7,101 bases of DNA from Mesotoga sp. (lineage in GTDB: Bacteria > Thermotogota > Thermotogae > Petrotogales > Kosmotogaceae). The stretch is from contig WOZY01000094.1 of the NCBI GenBank assembly GCA_011620045.1, forward strand, positions 1-7,101, given 5' to 3'. Both the position numbers and the translations under genes were made by a program. Below are positions 6,566-7,101 of the stretch, piece after piece. The notes under the pieces were generated by a model. It was not told the origin of the DNA and searched no databases. It saw nothing but the letters and a program-made list of their open reading frames with translations. Every line of letters starts with the position of its first letter. The stretch's first letter is position 1.

Positions 6566-6594
6566 TTGAAAAGTAAAGGTGAATCGAATACAAT
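6566..6594 (+). promoter_or_regulatory. Candidate sigma-70-type promoter for the DUF2344 gene
   Basis: TTGAAA at 6566-6571 and TACAAT at 6589-6594 are separated by exactly 17 bases, each one mismatch from consensus. Transcription would start near 6601, giving a leader of about 54 bases before the TTG start at 6655. The -10 box overlaps by two bases that of the opposing promoter. Confidence 0.55.
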
Positions 6595-6621
6595 TATAAC
6601 TGCACGTGACCCAAGGAACAA
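6593..6621 (-). promoter_or_regulatory. Candidate promoter for the YfcE-like phosphoesterase gene
   Basis: On the - strand a perfect TATAAT (plus 6593-6598) follows TTGTTC (plus 6616-6621) with a 17-base spacer. Transcription would start near 6586, about 50 bases before the ATG at 6534. The -35 is weak (first three bases match), the -10 perfect. The spacer contains the palindrome CACGTG. Confidence 0.45.
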
Positions 6622-6654
6622 AGGGATTCGGATCTGGTACATGTGGAGGTTTGC

Positions 6655-7101
6655 TTGAATAAAAAGAGATTGGTAGTTCGCTTCTGCTGCGGAGGTCTCT
6701 TGAGATTTCTTTCCCACCAGGAAACCGTCACAGCAATTGAGCGAACAATCAGGAGATCTAGGCTGCCCGTGTCTTTTACACAGGGATTTCATCCCAGGAT
6801 AAAAGCGAGTTATTCGCCAGCATTTCCAACCGGAGTGGCAAGTCTGGCACATTATGTTCTTCTTGAAACAGATGAAGAATGCAGAGACCCCGTGAATCTG
6901 TTGAACTCGGCCGCCAATTATACCCTAGGTGCACTATCGGCATGGTACTTGTCTTCCGACCACAAAAGAATAGAAGACTTGATTGATTCCTACAGAATGG
7001 TTCTCGTACTTCCTAAAGAGTTCTATGATCCCAATCTCTATGATGCAGGCGTTCAAGTCACAAAGAAGACCAAGAGCGGGCAAAGAGAGTACTTGGTCGG
7101 A
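6655..7101 (+). CDS. Radical SAM-linked protein, DUF2344/TIGR03936 type, N-terminal part (3' end outside window)
   Basis: The frame is open from just after an in-frame TGA at 6607-6609 to the window end. TTG at 6655 is taken as the start because GGAGGT (6645-6650) lies four bases upstream; an in-frame GTG at 6643 has no such site. The 149 visible residues closely follow the DUF2344 family: VVRF (7-10), LLRFLSHQETVTAIERTIRRSRLP in pieces at 15-38, then FTQGFHPRIKASYSPAFPTGVAS (41-63), cf. FLSHLDxxRxxERAxRRAxLP and GFxPxPxxSxAxPLxxGVxS. These proteins are usually fused or adjacent to a B12-binding-type radical SAM protein of unknown function; no such partner is visible, though one could lie downstream. 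A CC pair at 11-12 sits where relatives usually have a KxG-like turn. About 60-80 residues should remain beyond the window. Biochemical function unknown. Confidence 0.85.
   Translation, partial: MNKKRLVVRFCCGGLLRFLSHQETVTAIERTIRRSRLPVSFTQGFHPRIKASYSPAFPTGVASLAHYVLLETDEECRDPVNLLNSAANYTLGALSAWYLSSDHKRIEDLIDSYRMVLVLPKEFYDPNLYDAGVQVTKKTKSGQREYLVG

Noticed and set aside
6535..6852. N-terminal extension of the phosphoesterase frame (about 106 more codons on the - strand)
   Set aside because: It runs antisense through the DUF2344 coding region and both promoters, has no family similarity, and the ATG at 6534 has a well-spaced AGAGGTGA and the expected N-terminus.
1..7101. Search for a mobile element, CRISPR array, defence or biosynthetic cassette
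   Set aside because: Every stretch over 120 bases is accounted for by conserved housekeeping genes; no direct repeats, transposase, integrase, toxin-antitoxin or RNA gene pattern was seen.

Overview
The window reads as an ordinary, gene-dense bacterial core-genome segment. The heavy use of AGA/AGG arginine codons, strong GGAGG-type ribosome binding sites, TTG/GTG starts, an archaeal-style small YfcE/MJ0936 phosphodiesterase and the gene mix suggest a Thermotogota bacterium, perhaps a Mesotoga- or Kosmotoga-like one. That assignment is an impression from the proteins, not a database result. I see no CRISPR array, transposon, tRNA, rRNA, integrase or defence cassette.

Layout. Positions 2-3738 (+) are a tightly packed run of five genes with overlaps or gaps of a few bases: the 3' part of an rsmB-like gene that has lost its methyltransferase core, then rlmN, rsgA, rpe and an rdgB/HAM1-type XTP/dITP pyrophosphatase. 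This matches the widespread rsmB-rlmN-(stp-prkC)-rsgA-rpe neighbourhood known from Firmicutes, but without the phosphatase/kinase pair. Positions 3692-6534 (-) hold three genes facing the other way: a small metallophosphoesterase, tig (trigger factor) and lgt (prolipoprotein diacylglyceryl transferase). The two runs converge, and the last 47 bases of rdgB and lgt overlap tail to tail. From 6655 a second + strand gene begins and runs off the window; it is the N-terminal part of a radical-SAM-linked DUF2344/TIGR03936-type protein. It diverges from the phosphoesterase across a 120-base gap that carries two back-to-back candidate promoters with overlapping -10 boxes.

How the genes fit together. 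The + operon is translation- and ribosome-centred (rRNA modification, 30S maturation), with sugar-phosphate and nucleotide-pool housekeeping enzymes attached by translational coupling. The - genes concern protein folding at the ribosome exit and lipoprotein maturation at the membrane.

Most worth a second look are: the RsmB-like protein, which has no cysteine and no SAM-binding motif in the visible part; a perfect 13-bp inverted repeat inside rdgB that could act as a terminator for the opposing operon; the convergent overlap itself; the overlapping divergent promoters; and a trigger factor whose PPIase domain seems to lack the FKBP-type active-site segment. I did not find a convincing wholly new multi-gene system.
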